From: an uncultured Rhodanobacter sp.
GTDB taxonomy: Bacteria; Pseudomonadota; Gammaproteobacteria; Xanthomonadales; Rhodanobacteraceae
Direction: 5' to 3'
Assembly: GCA_903827735.1 (NCBI GenBank)
Contig: CAIKJM010000285.1
Span: forward strand, 1-9,086
Length of the DNA stretch: 9,086 nucleotides
Below the pieces are notes generated by a model, which was given only the letters and a program-made list of their open reading frames with translations, ran no database searches and was not told the DNA's origin. Position 1 is the stretch's first letter. Every line of letters starts with the position of its first letter. Both the position numbers and the translations under genes were made by a program. This document shows, piece by piece, positions 1 to 5,233 of this stretch.

Positions 1-940
1 CGGCGTTGTCATCGGCAGCCGGCGCAGCTGCCGTGCTCGATGCGGCCGGCGCATCCAGCGAAGGCGTCGTGGCGGCAGTGAGCTGCTGGCTCTGGCCGCC
101 GACGTTCAGCGTGCTGGAGTCGATCGGCATCGCAATGTCGAAGGTGAAGGTCTCATCGCCGTAGTTGGTGGTGCTCAGCACGCGCGGACCGGTGACGTTG
201 ACGCCAAGCTTCTTGGCCGCCGCCTGAATCTGGCCGATGGCCTTCTTGGTGGCGTCGTCCAGCCCGTCCAGACCGTCCTTGCGGGCAATCTGCGTGGAAA
301 CAAGCAGCACGGGCGCCTGCTGGGTCTGCGCGATGAACGGAATCAGCTTGCTGTAGTCGATGTTCGGGACCGCAGCCAGCACGTTTTGCAGGTTGTTCAG
401 GCTGAACTGGATGAACGAGTCGGGATCGCCGTGGATGTAGAGGTTGGCCATGCGGTTGATCAGGTTCCAACCGTACTTCACGTCATACGACCACTTCACG
501 TCGGTCAGCTGGCCGCGATTGCCTTGGCGGTGCAGGTCGAGAGTGAAGTGCTTGTCCAGACCGCGCCAGGCATTGTCAATATTCCAGACGATGGATGCGT
601 CCTTGGTGTTGCTGTCGATCTTGTCGAAGTTCGGAGTGGCGCTGGCAATGGTCAGGCCGCCGCTGCCGACTTTCGGATCGGTGCTGTCCCAGCTGACTTC
701 CGAACCGGGGCCATAGGCCTTGCCGGAGAACTTGAACTCCATCTGCGGATCGTAGGTGTGCAGCACCGAGTAATCCGGGAAACGATGGAAGTTGTCGAGC
801 ACGTCGTAGACCTGACGCATGTCCTTGCCGATAACCAGGGAGCGGTCGATGTGACCACTGCCGGGCATGACCACCGCGGCCAGCACACCGAGTACGGCGA
901 CGATGACCAGGGCTACAAGAAATTCAAGGGCACGCATCAT
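1..940 (-). CDS. Membrane-anchored SRPBCC (polyketide cyclase/START-like) protein with a C-terminal effector-binding-like region, partial
   Basis: The open frame runs from ATG at 940 to the window edge (313 codons seen, no stop), so the C-terminus is missing. A GGAG motif 9 nt before the ATG supports this start; a second ATG follows at once. Residues 5-25 form one hydrophobic helix after a short N-terminus, which suggests an inner-membrane anchor with the rest in the periplasm. Residues about 30-165 look like an SRPBCC ligand-binding domain (MRQVYDVLDNFHRFPDY near 41-57, then alternating beta strands). Residues about 209-274 resemble half of a GyrI/AraC-type effector-binding domain (APVLLVSTQIARKD, then GPRVLSTTNYGDETFTFDIAMPID). 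An Ala/Ser/Pro-rich low-complexity stretch follows at 288-313. The ligand and pathway are unknown. SRPBCC proteins generally bind hydrophobic small molecules. I am fairly sure of the gene and of the SRPBCC call, less so of the second domain. Confidence 0.8.
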   Translation of the reverse strand, partial: MMRALEFLVALVIVAVLGVLAAVVMPGSGHIDRSLVIGKDMRQVYDVLDNFHRFPDYSVLHTYDPQMEFKFSGKAYGPGSEVSWDSTDPKVGSGGLTIASATPNFDKIDSNTKDASIVWNIDNAWRGLDKHFTLDLHRQGNRGQLTDVKWSYDVKYGWNLINRMANLYIHGDPDSFIQFSLNNLQNVLAAVPNIDYSKLIPFIAQTQQAPVLLVSTQIARKDGLDGLDDATKKAIGQIQAAAKKLGVNVTGPRVLSTTNYGDETFTFDIAMPIDSSTLNVGGQSQQLTAATTPSLDAPAASSTAAAPAADDNA

Positions 941-1217
941 TCCAGAGTTCTCCGAGCGTCTCTACGCCATACCTAACTAAAGAGGGGTTGCCGCCTGCAG
1001 CACTTGTGGAGCCACAGTAACGACGAGGTCCGGCATATGCCGAGCTTACGGATGTTACTTGCTCACGCGCTTGAACGCCACGACGTTTTCCCCCGCTCGA
1101 CGAAACGCGCAAACCCAGCTGCGGCGCCCGTGCCAACCCGATCGGCCCGACGCAAACTTCGTCGCGGCGCAGCAAAATACCGGCCGAAAGCGGAGCTATT
1201 CGCCGACGCAGAAACTT
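941..1217. other. Non-coding intergenic stretch upstream of the SRPBCC gene
   Basis: These 277 bases separate the SRPBCC gene from the repeat element. The short open frames here carry no ribosome-binding site and no recognisable domain, and their arginine- and alanine-rich composition is typical of chance frames in GC-rich DNA. A perfect 12-bp palindrome lies at 1031-1042, and a weak 5-bp stem with a 7-nt loop at 1148-1164. The promoter of the SRPBCC gene should lie here on the minus strand, but I cannot point to a convincing -35/-10 pair. Confidence 0.55.
1031..1042. promoter_or_regulatory. 12-bp perfect palindrome, possible operator
   Basis: CGGCATATGCCG reads the same on both strands. It lies about 90 bp upstream of the start codon of the SRPBCC gene, a plausible place for a regulator site. 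Palindromes of this length also arise by chance, and no regulator can be named, so the functional call is weak. Confidence 0.2.
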
Positions 1218-1218
1218 A

Positions 1219-1249
1219 GAGCCCGTTCAAAGTCTCCGCGTGGCTCGCG
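1219..1249 (+). repeat. Left terminal inverted repeat of the MITE-like element
   Basis: This pairs with 1454-1484 with mismatches only at 1224, 1238 and 1242. The central block GTTCAAAGTCTCC (1225-1237) is perfect in both arms. The base just outside, A at 1218, also pairs with 1485 because both belong to the flanking TTA triplets. Confidence 0.85.
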
Positions 1250-1252
1250 CCG

Positions 1253-1343
1253 GGATCTGTTTGCACGCGAGCCAAGGAAGAACGAGGGAGTGGACGTCCA
1301 TCAACGACCGAGTAATGACGCCGGATTGCGTGCAAACAGACCC
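1253..1343. repeat. Internal inverted repeat A of the element
   Basis: Arms 1253-1268 and 1328-1343 share TCTGTTTGCACGC and differ at one of 16 positions. The 59-nt loop between them contains the perfect 10-bp palindrome TGGACGTCCA at 1291-1300. Confidence 0.8.
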
Positions 1344-1353
1344 GGCCCTGCGG

Positions 1354-1454
1354 GTTGCCTTGCCGAGGCCGCCAGGTGGTGGCGCTAGGCGCGGCGCTTT
1401 CGTGGCTGGCAAGTCAAGCCCCACGCTGCCGCCTGGCGGCCACGGCGAGGCAAC
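1354..1454. repeat. Internal inverted repeat B of the element
   Basis: Arms 1354-1384 and 1424-1454 pair at 26 of 31 positions around the core GGCCGCCAGG, with a 39-nt loop. The right arm abuts the right terminal repeat (shared base 1454), whereas on the left, repeat A sits between the terminal arm and this arm. This gives a three-way-junction layout. Confidence 0.8.
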
Positions 1455-1484
1455 GCGAGCTACGTGGAGACTTTGAACAGGCTC
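1454..1484 (-). repeat. Right terminal inverted repeat of the MITE-like element
   Basis: Reverse complement of the left terminal repeat with three mismatches. It ends immediately beside the TAA stop codon (1485-1487, minus strand) of the response-regulator gene. Confidence 0.85.
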
Positions 1485-2126
1485 TTAGACGATGCCCAGT
1501 TCCAGCGCCTTTAGCACTGCGCGAGTGCGGTCGCGCACGCCCAGCTTGGAAAGGATGTTGGACACGTGGTTCTTCACCGTGCCCTCGGCCACTTTCAGCG
1601 AATTGGCGATTTCCTTATTGCTGTAGCCGCCGGACAGCAGGCGCAGAATCTCGGTCTCGCGCTCGGTCAGCGGATCGGGCTGCTCCAGGCTGGTGAACTG
1701 GTTATGCATGCGCGAGACGCCGGCCATCAGCCGCTGCGTGACCATCGGTGCCACCAGCGAGCCGCCGCCGGCCACCGTGCGCACCGCTTCGACCAGCTGC
1801 TCCAGCGACACATCCTTCAGCAGATAACCGCGCGCGCCGGCCTTCAGGCCCTGCAGCACCAGCTGATCGTCGTCGAAGGTGGTCAGGATGATCGTGGGCG
1901 GCAGCTCGTTACGCGCCGACAGCGCCTGCAGCACCTCGAGCCCGCTCATATTGGGCATGCGCAAATCCAGCAGCACCACGTCCGGCTTGATCCGCGGGAT
2001 GTCTACCACCGCCTGGGCACCGTCGGCGCACTCGGCAATCACCCGAATATCTTCGGAAAGATCCAGCAGCGAACGCACGCCTTGGCGCACCAGATTCTGG
2101 TCGTCGACGAGACAAACGGAAATCAT
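1485..2126 (-). CDS. NarL/FixJ-family response regulator with LuxR-type DNA-binding domain
   Basis: A 213-residue cytoplasmic transcription regulator, the usual length for the NarL/FixJ family. Residues 1-120 form the receiver domain: acidic pair D8-D9, phospho-acceptor D54 in VVLLDLRMP, T82/T83, and K104 in GYLLKD. Residues 152-213 form the LuxR helix-turn-helix (PLTERETEILRLLSGG, then NKEIANSLKVAEGTVKNHVSNIL). GAGG 7 nt before the ATG gives a good ribosome-binding site. It lies downstream of, and in the same direction as, a HPK7 histidine kinase, its probable partner: the kinase would phosphorylate D54, promoting dimerisation and DNA binding. Closest textbook types are DesR, LiaR and NarL, but the regulated genes cannot be read from here. 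The stop codon coincides with one TTA flank of the adjacent repeat element, and the C-terminus looks intact. Confidence 0.95.
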   Translation of the reverse strand: MISVCLVDDQNLVRQGVRSLLDLSEDIRVIAECADGAQAVVDIPRIKPDVVLLDLRMPNMSGLEVLQALSARNELPPTIILTTFDDDQLVLQGLKAGARGYLLKDVSLEQLVEAVRTVAGGGSLVAPMVTQRLMAGVSRMHNQFTSLEQPDPLTERETEILRLLSGGYSNKEIANSLKVAEGTVKNHVSNILSKLGVRDRTRAVLKALELGIV

Positions 2127-2292
2127 CGCGAATCCTCGGACAAACGTTTCAGACAGTCATGAGCTCGGCAAACGCAGCTCGCAAGACGACGTGTGGACTG
2201 ATGCTCGATAGACGCAGCGCATTCGACGCCCCTGCCCCGGCCGCCGAAGCCCATTCTTGCACGACCGCCGCCGTCGGCGCCCTGTCGGCGCG
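2127..2292 (-). other. 166-bp gap between kinase and regulator genes
   Basis: Kinase and regulator genes of this type usually overlap or nearly touch, so this gap is long. On the minus strand it contains GC-rich potential hairpins near the kinase stop (for example GCGCC and GGCGC arms around a 5-nt loop) and a 44-codon open frame (2254 to 2123) ending in an ATGA overlap with the regulator start. That frame has no clear ribosome-binding site or recognisable product. I cannot see a convincing internal promoter. Confidence 0.5.
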
Positions 2293-3516
2293 TCACGATA
2301 CGCTCAATGCCGGGGGCTCGAAGCGGGTCGGCGCATGCGCCAGCGCGGTGTGCTCGCCCAACGGCAGCTTTATCGTCAGGGCGAAACCCTGGCTCATGCC
2401 CGTTTCCAGGGTCAGGCTGCCGCCGAATTCAGCCAGCCGTTCGCGCATGCCCGAGAGGCCGTTGCCCGGCTCGATCTGCTCGGCGCCGCGACCGTCGTCG
2501 CGCGCATGCAGGCCGAGCAGGCTGGCGTCGGCGTAGGCAAAGTTGAGCCAGAGGTTGCGCGCAGCGGCGTGCTTGGCGGCATTGGTGATGATTTCTTGCG
2601 CACAGCGCAGCAGCACCTGTGCGCGACGCGGGTCTTCCACGCTGAAACGCGGCGGCATGGTGACGTGGATGCTCAGGCCGGGCACGCCATCGGTGAGGCT
2701 GCGCAGCGCCTGGGTCAGATCGATGGCGTCGTCCTGACGCAGCTCGCTGACTGCCTCGCGCACGTCAGCCAGCAGATGCTTGGCCGTGCTCTGCGCCTTG
2801 CGCACATGTGCGCCGGCAGCCTCGTTGGTGAGATGGCTGGCCACTTCCAGGTTCAGGCTAAGCGCCGTGAGGTGGTGGCCGATCAGGTCGTGCAGGTCGC
2901 GCGCGATGCGCATGCGCTCGGCAATGCGGCTGGACTCGGCCAGCAACGCGCGGGTGGCGCGCAGTTCGGAGTTGAGCCGCCGCTGCACGTCGCGCTGCTC
3001 GGCCTGCTGACTGGCCACGGTGGAAGTGACGAACACCAGCACGGAGATACCCAGATAGATGCTCGCCTGCAGCAGGCTTAGCGCGATGCTGTGGTCGTAT
3101 TCTGGAAAGGTGACGAAGATCGCCACCAGGCTCAGCTGCTGCAGCACCAGCCAGGACACCCCCAGCCAGAACGGCAGCAGCCACGGCAGCACCAGCGAGG
3201 CGACCACCATCAGCATCGCCGACAAACCGCTATGGCTATACCAGCCCACCGCGACGGCCACTACGGTCATCAGGGTCAGGCCGAGCAGTTTCAGCACGGG
3301 ATGCCGACGCGAGCCGAGGTTGCTGGTGAGCAGCCAGTACATTAAACCGAAGATGAGATAGCACAGGGTCCACAGCAGCAGCGCGAAATTCGGCCGCTGC
3401 AGCTGATTCAGCCGCTCGGTCGCCCAGTTCGTGATCAGCGGCGTACCCACCGACAGATAGGTAAAAAAACCCGCGTAGCGAAGCAGTCGGGTGTGGTTGA
3501 AAAGAGGCCAGCGCAT
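2293..3516 (-). CDS. HPK7-type (NarX/DesK-like) membrane sensor histidine kinase
   Basis: The chosen start gives 407 residues. Residues 1-170 are strongly hydrophobic, with about six predicted membrane helices (roughly 14-31, 43-63, 75-92, 98-118, 121-137, 147-168) and no large periplasmic loop, so the signal is probably sensed in the membrane. A coiled linker leads to the HPK7 dimerisation and phospho-acceptor motif ERMRIARDLHDLIGHHL, with H209 as phosphorylated histidine. The HATPase domain follows: N-box QEIITNAAKHA (N312), G1 box ARDDGRGA (339-345), G2 box GNGLSGMRERL (351-361). Autophosphorylation of H209 would feed the response regulator downstream. ATG at 3516 is the first ATG giving a protein that starts just before the membrane region, but it lacks a clear Shine-Dalgarno sequence; a slightly upstream TTG is possible. 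Extending the frame to 3765 would cross the divergent gene and is unlikely. The signal is unknown. Confidence 0.9.
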   Translation of the reverse strand: MRWPLFNHTRLLRYAGFFTYLSVGTPLITNWATERLNQLQRPNFALLLWTLCYLIFGLMYWLLTSNLGSRRHPVLKLLGLTLMTVVAVAVGWYSHSGLSAMLMVVASLVLPWLLPFWLGVSWLVLQQLSLVAIFVTFPEYDHSIALSLLQASIYLGISVLVFVTSTVASQQAEQRDVQRRLNSELRATRALLAESSRIAERMRIARDLHDLIGHHLTALSLNLEVASHLTNEAAGAHVRKAQSTAKHLLADVREAVSELRQDDAIDLTQALRSLTDGVPGLSIHVTMPPRFSVEDPRRAQVLLRCAQEIITNAAKHAAARNLWLNFAYADASLLGLHARDDGRGAEQIEPGNGLSGMRERLAEFGGSLTLETGMSQGFALTIKLPLGEHTALAHAPTRFEPPALSVS

Positions 3517-3541
3517 GCGGGCATCATTGGGCGTGATGCGG

Positions 3542-3560
3542 TTTTGCGCAATGCGCAAAA
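3542..3560. promoter_or_regulatory. 19-bp perfect palindrome upstream of the kinase gene, candidate operator
   Basis: TTTTGCGCA and TGCGCAAAA form perfect 9-bp arms around one central A. The site lies 25 bp before the kinase start codon in the region between divergent genes. A third half-site, GCGCAAAA at 3575-3582, repeats the right arm (3553-3560) exactly 22 bp away, about two helical turns. This is the form expected of a dimeric regulator's operator. The neighbouring response regulator acting on its own operon is one candidate, but that is inference. Confidence 0.5.
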
Positions 3561-3642
3561 AGTCATGCCCGCCGGCGCAAAATACTTCCGCATCGGGATC
3601 TAAGAGGCACTGCCCGCCGCCAGAGCGCTGCCGCGGCGCGGG

Positions 3643-3671
3643 ATGTAAGGCTGGCATCCGCATGCCATAAT
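3643..3671 (+). promoter_or_regulatory. Candidate sigma70 promoter for the acetyltransferase-min cluster
   Basis: CATAAT at 3666-3671 matches the -10 consensus at 5 of 6 positions. ATGTAA at 3643-3648, 17 bp upstream, matches -35 at only 3 of 6. Transcription would begin near 3678, about 55 nt before the acetyltransferase start. It lies in the divergent region with no other good -10 on this strand. The weak -35 keeps the call tentative. Confidence 0.35.
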
Positions 3672-3732
3672 GGGCCCTTGCACGAGGCGCGGAACCGACC
3701 TCGTTATCGACCCCATCATTGCGGAGCAACGC

Positions 3733-4359
3733 ATGGCTCTTGCCATCCGCGACGTGCACGAGCACGACCTGGACGCCGTACTGGCACTCAACAACACCGC
3801 CGGTCGCTCCATTCTCGCCCTGGACGCCAGCCGCCTACGCTACTTCCACGATCACGCCGAGTATTTTCGCGTGGCCGAGATCGACGGCAACCTGGCCGGT
3901 TTCGTCATCGCGCTGCGCGAGGGCGGCGATTACGAAAGCACCAACTACCGCTGGTTCGCCGCGCATTACCCGCAGTTCGTCTACATCGACCGCATCGTCA
4001 TCGCCAACGCCTACCGTCGCCACGGCCTGGGCCGCATTTTCTATTCTGACGTCAACAGCTATGCCGAAGTACGCGTGCCGTTGATGACCTGCGAAGTGTT
4101 TCTGGAGCCGCGCGACGACGTGGTGGTGCTGTTCCACGGCACCTACGGTTTTCAGGAAGTCGGGCAGCAGCGCATGGGCGAGGATGGTCCGCAGGTCAGC
4201 CTGCTGGCCAAGGACCTGCCCAGCTATACCTACGTGCGCGAAACCTGGCTCGATCACGGCGGCCTGCCCGACGTGCCGTGGCTGGCCGAGAGCCCGCGGC
4301 TGATGTCATCGATCGATCTTTCAACCCCTGCCCCATCATCGTCCGGAGAACCCCGCTGA
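3733..4359 (+). CDS. GNAT-family N-acetyltransferase
   Basis: A 208-residue protein of the GNAT superfamily, which transfers an acetyl group from acetyl-CoA to an amine. Motif A is visible as VYIDRIVIANAYRRHGLGRIF (residues 83-103), with the R-x-x-G-x-G pyrophosphate-binding turn at 95-100. Motif B follows as CEVFLEPRDDVVVLFHGTYGF (120-140). The N-terminus (IRDVHEHDLDAVLALNN) is typical of the first strand and helix. The C-terminal 25 residues are Ser/Pro-rich and probably disordered. ATG at 3733 is preferred because GGAG lies 6 nt before it and the fold begins there; the frame stays open upstream to 3670. The stop overlaps the minC start by one base, implying co-transcription and perhaps translational coupling. 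The substrate is unknown; a role in cell division is suggested only by position. Confidence 0.88.
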   Translation: MALAIRDVHEHDLDAVLALNNTAGRSILALDASRLRYFHDHAEYFRVAEIDGNLAGFVIALREGGDYESTNYRWFAAHYPQFVYIDRIVIANAYRRHGLGRIFYSDVNSYAEVRVPLMTCEVFLEPRDDVVVLFHGTYGFQEVGQQRMGEDGPQVSLLAKDLPSYTYVRETWLDHGGLPDVPWLAESPRLMSSIDLSTPAPSSSGEPR

Positions 4360-5153
4360 TGAACGCCAAAGCGGAAACCGCCGACGCCTGCGACCTGCGT
4401 TTCGGCCAGGTCGGCATCGCCTGTGTGCGCGTGCGCCGGGTCGATGCGGCAGCCTTGTGCGATGAGCTGGAGCGCCGAGTTCGGGCCGCGCCGGCGATGT
4501 TCGCGCGCGCCGCCGTGGTCCTCGACCTGAGCCACCTGCTGAATCTTCCCGACGATGGCGCCGTCGACGCCCTGCTTGAAGCCGTGCGCAGCGCGGGCAT
4601 GCTGCCGGTCGGGCTGGCCTACGGCACCAGCGAGACCGAGGCCTTAGCCAAACGCATGGGTCTGCCGCTGATCGCCAAATTCCGCGCAGCGTACGAGCCG
4701 GTGGCAGGCGGCTCGTCAGCGGCTGACGAACCAGCACCCAGCGGCAAGGCAAAAGCGCGCGAGCCCGCTTCGGCCGAGCCGGATCTGCGCGAACCGATTT
4801 TATCGGCGCCGGTACCCGGCTCGTCGATTGGCGCCCAGCATCACCTGGGCGCGGTGCGCTCGGGACAGCAAATCTACGCCCGCGACCGCGACCTGATCGT
4901 CACCGGCGCGGTCGCCAACGGCGCCGAAGTGATTGCCGACGGCAATATCCATATTTACGGCGGCCTGCGCGGCCGCGCCATGGCCGGCGCGCAGGGCGAC
5001 GAGAAAGCGCGCATCTATGTCTCGGACTTTCGTGCCGAACTGGTGGCGATTGCCGGGCAATATCGCGTCTTTGAACAAATTCCTGACGACCTCGAGGGCC
5101 AGTCCGTGCAATGCTGGCTCGACGGGGAAAAGCTGCTGATCGCCAAGCTGTAA
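4359..5153 (+). CDS. minC: Septum site-determining protein MinC
   Basis: A 264-residue inhibitor of FtsZ ring assembly, carried to the membrane by MinD so that division is blocked near the poles. The N-terminal MinC domain spans about 13-115 (FGQVGIACVRVRRVD, then FARAAVVLDLSHLLN and GMLPVGLAYG). The C-terminal beta-helix domain, which dimerises and binds MinD, spans about 163-264 and carries the hallmark RSGQQIYARDRDLIVTGAV, ADGNIHIYGGLRGRAMAGA and a final DGEKLLIAKL strand. Between them is an Ala/Pro/Glu-rich linker (about 116-160), longer than in E. coli MinC (231 residues). The start is ATG at 4359, with GGAG 10 nt upstream inside the acetyltransferase gene; an upstream in-frame ATG at 4278 would add residues unlike MinC. 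A 77-bp gap separates it from minD. Confidence 0.96.
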   Translation: MNAKAETADACDLRFGQVGIACVRVRRVDAAALCDELERRVRAAPAMFARAAVVLDLSHLLNLPDDGAVDALLEAVRSAGMLPVGLAYGTSETEALAKRMGLPLIAKFRAAYEPVAGGSSAADEPAPSGKAKAREPASAEPDLREPILSAPVPGSSIGAQHHLGAVRSGQQIYARDRDLIVTGAVANGAEVIADGNIHIYGGLRGRAMAGAQGDEKARIYVSDFRAELVAIAGQYRVFEQIPDDLEGQSVQCWLDGEKLLIAKL

Positions 5154-5180
5154 TGACCACAGCTAATCCGGTCGTCCTTG

Positions 5181-5210
5181 TTCGATCCATGTGCTTCAAC
5201 CAACTATAAA
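5181..5210 (+). promoter_or_regulatory. Weak promoter-like sequence before minD
   Basis: The minC-minD gap has an AT-rich island standing out from its GC-rich surroundings. TATAAA at 5205-5210 matches -10 at 5 of 6. The best -35 at 18-bp spacing (TTCGAT, 5181-5186) is poor, and a TTGTTC at 5178 is too far away at 21 bp. A start from here would give a leader of only about 14 nt before the minD start codon. It may instead simply keep the ribosome-binding site unstructured. Confidence 0.25.
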
Positions 5211-5218
5211 AATATTCC

Positions 5219-5233
5219 GGAGATGAGCCCTTG
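5219..5233 (+). promoter_or_regulatory. Ribosome-binding site and TTG start codon of minD
   Basis: GGAGA at 5219-5223 stands 7 nt before TTG at 5231, ideal spacing, and TTG is where the MinD sequence begins. An ATG at 5223-5225, touching the Shine-Dalgarno, opens a frame that ends after three codons (ATGAGCCCTTGA) with its stop overlapping the TTG. That ATG cannot start minD. Confidence 0.7.

Larger units (their letters stand above)
1219..1484. mobile_element. MITE-like non-coding element with terminal inverted repeats and internal hairpins
   Basis: The 266-bp segment is bounded by inverted repeats at 1219-1249 and 1454-1484 (28 of 31 positions pair), beginning GAGCC and sharing GTTCAAAGTCTCC. 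Inside lie two more inverted repeats: 1253-1268 with 1328-1343 (15 of 16) and 1354-1384 with 1424-1454 (26 of 31). A single strand could fold into a closing stem with two side arms. A TTA triplet flanks each end (1216-1218 and 1485-1487), as expected of a 3-bp target duplication; TNA-type 3-bp duplications are known for the IS1031 group of the IS5 family, so the element may be mobilised by such a transposase. No transposase is encoded. It begins directly after the response-regulator stop codon and may serve as that operon's 3' hairpin. The structure is read directly; mobility is inferred. Confidence 0.7.

Noticed and set aside
386..976. 196-residue plus-strand open frame
   Set aside because: It lies antisense to the SRPBCC gene, which has a membrane helix, recognisable domain and ribosome-binding site. 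The frame has no such support and is a GC-rich shadow.
1227..1424. 65-residue minus-strand open frame inside the repeat element
   Set aside because: It spans most of the paired arms, so its sequence is dictated by the inverted repeats. No ribosome-binding site or known product is evident. Multi-copy repeats often give such spurious frames.
1004..1476. Several overlapping plus-strand open frames of 70-110 residues
   Set aside because: No ribosome-binding sites, arginine-rich composition, no recognisable domain, and part of them lie across the inverted repeats of the MITE-like element.
2257..3081. 274-residue plus-strand open frame
   Set aside because: It is antisense to the histidine kinase, whose H, N, G1 and G2 boxes are all intact. 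Composition is shadow-like.
3517..3765. N-terminal extension of the histidine kinase frame
   Set aside because: It would run over the 19-bp palindrome and the start of the divergent acetyltransferase gene, and the extra residues look non-coding. A start at 3516, just before the first membrane helix, is better.
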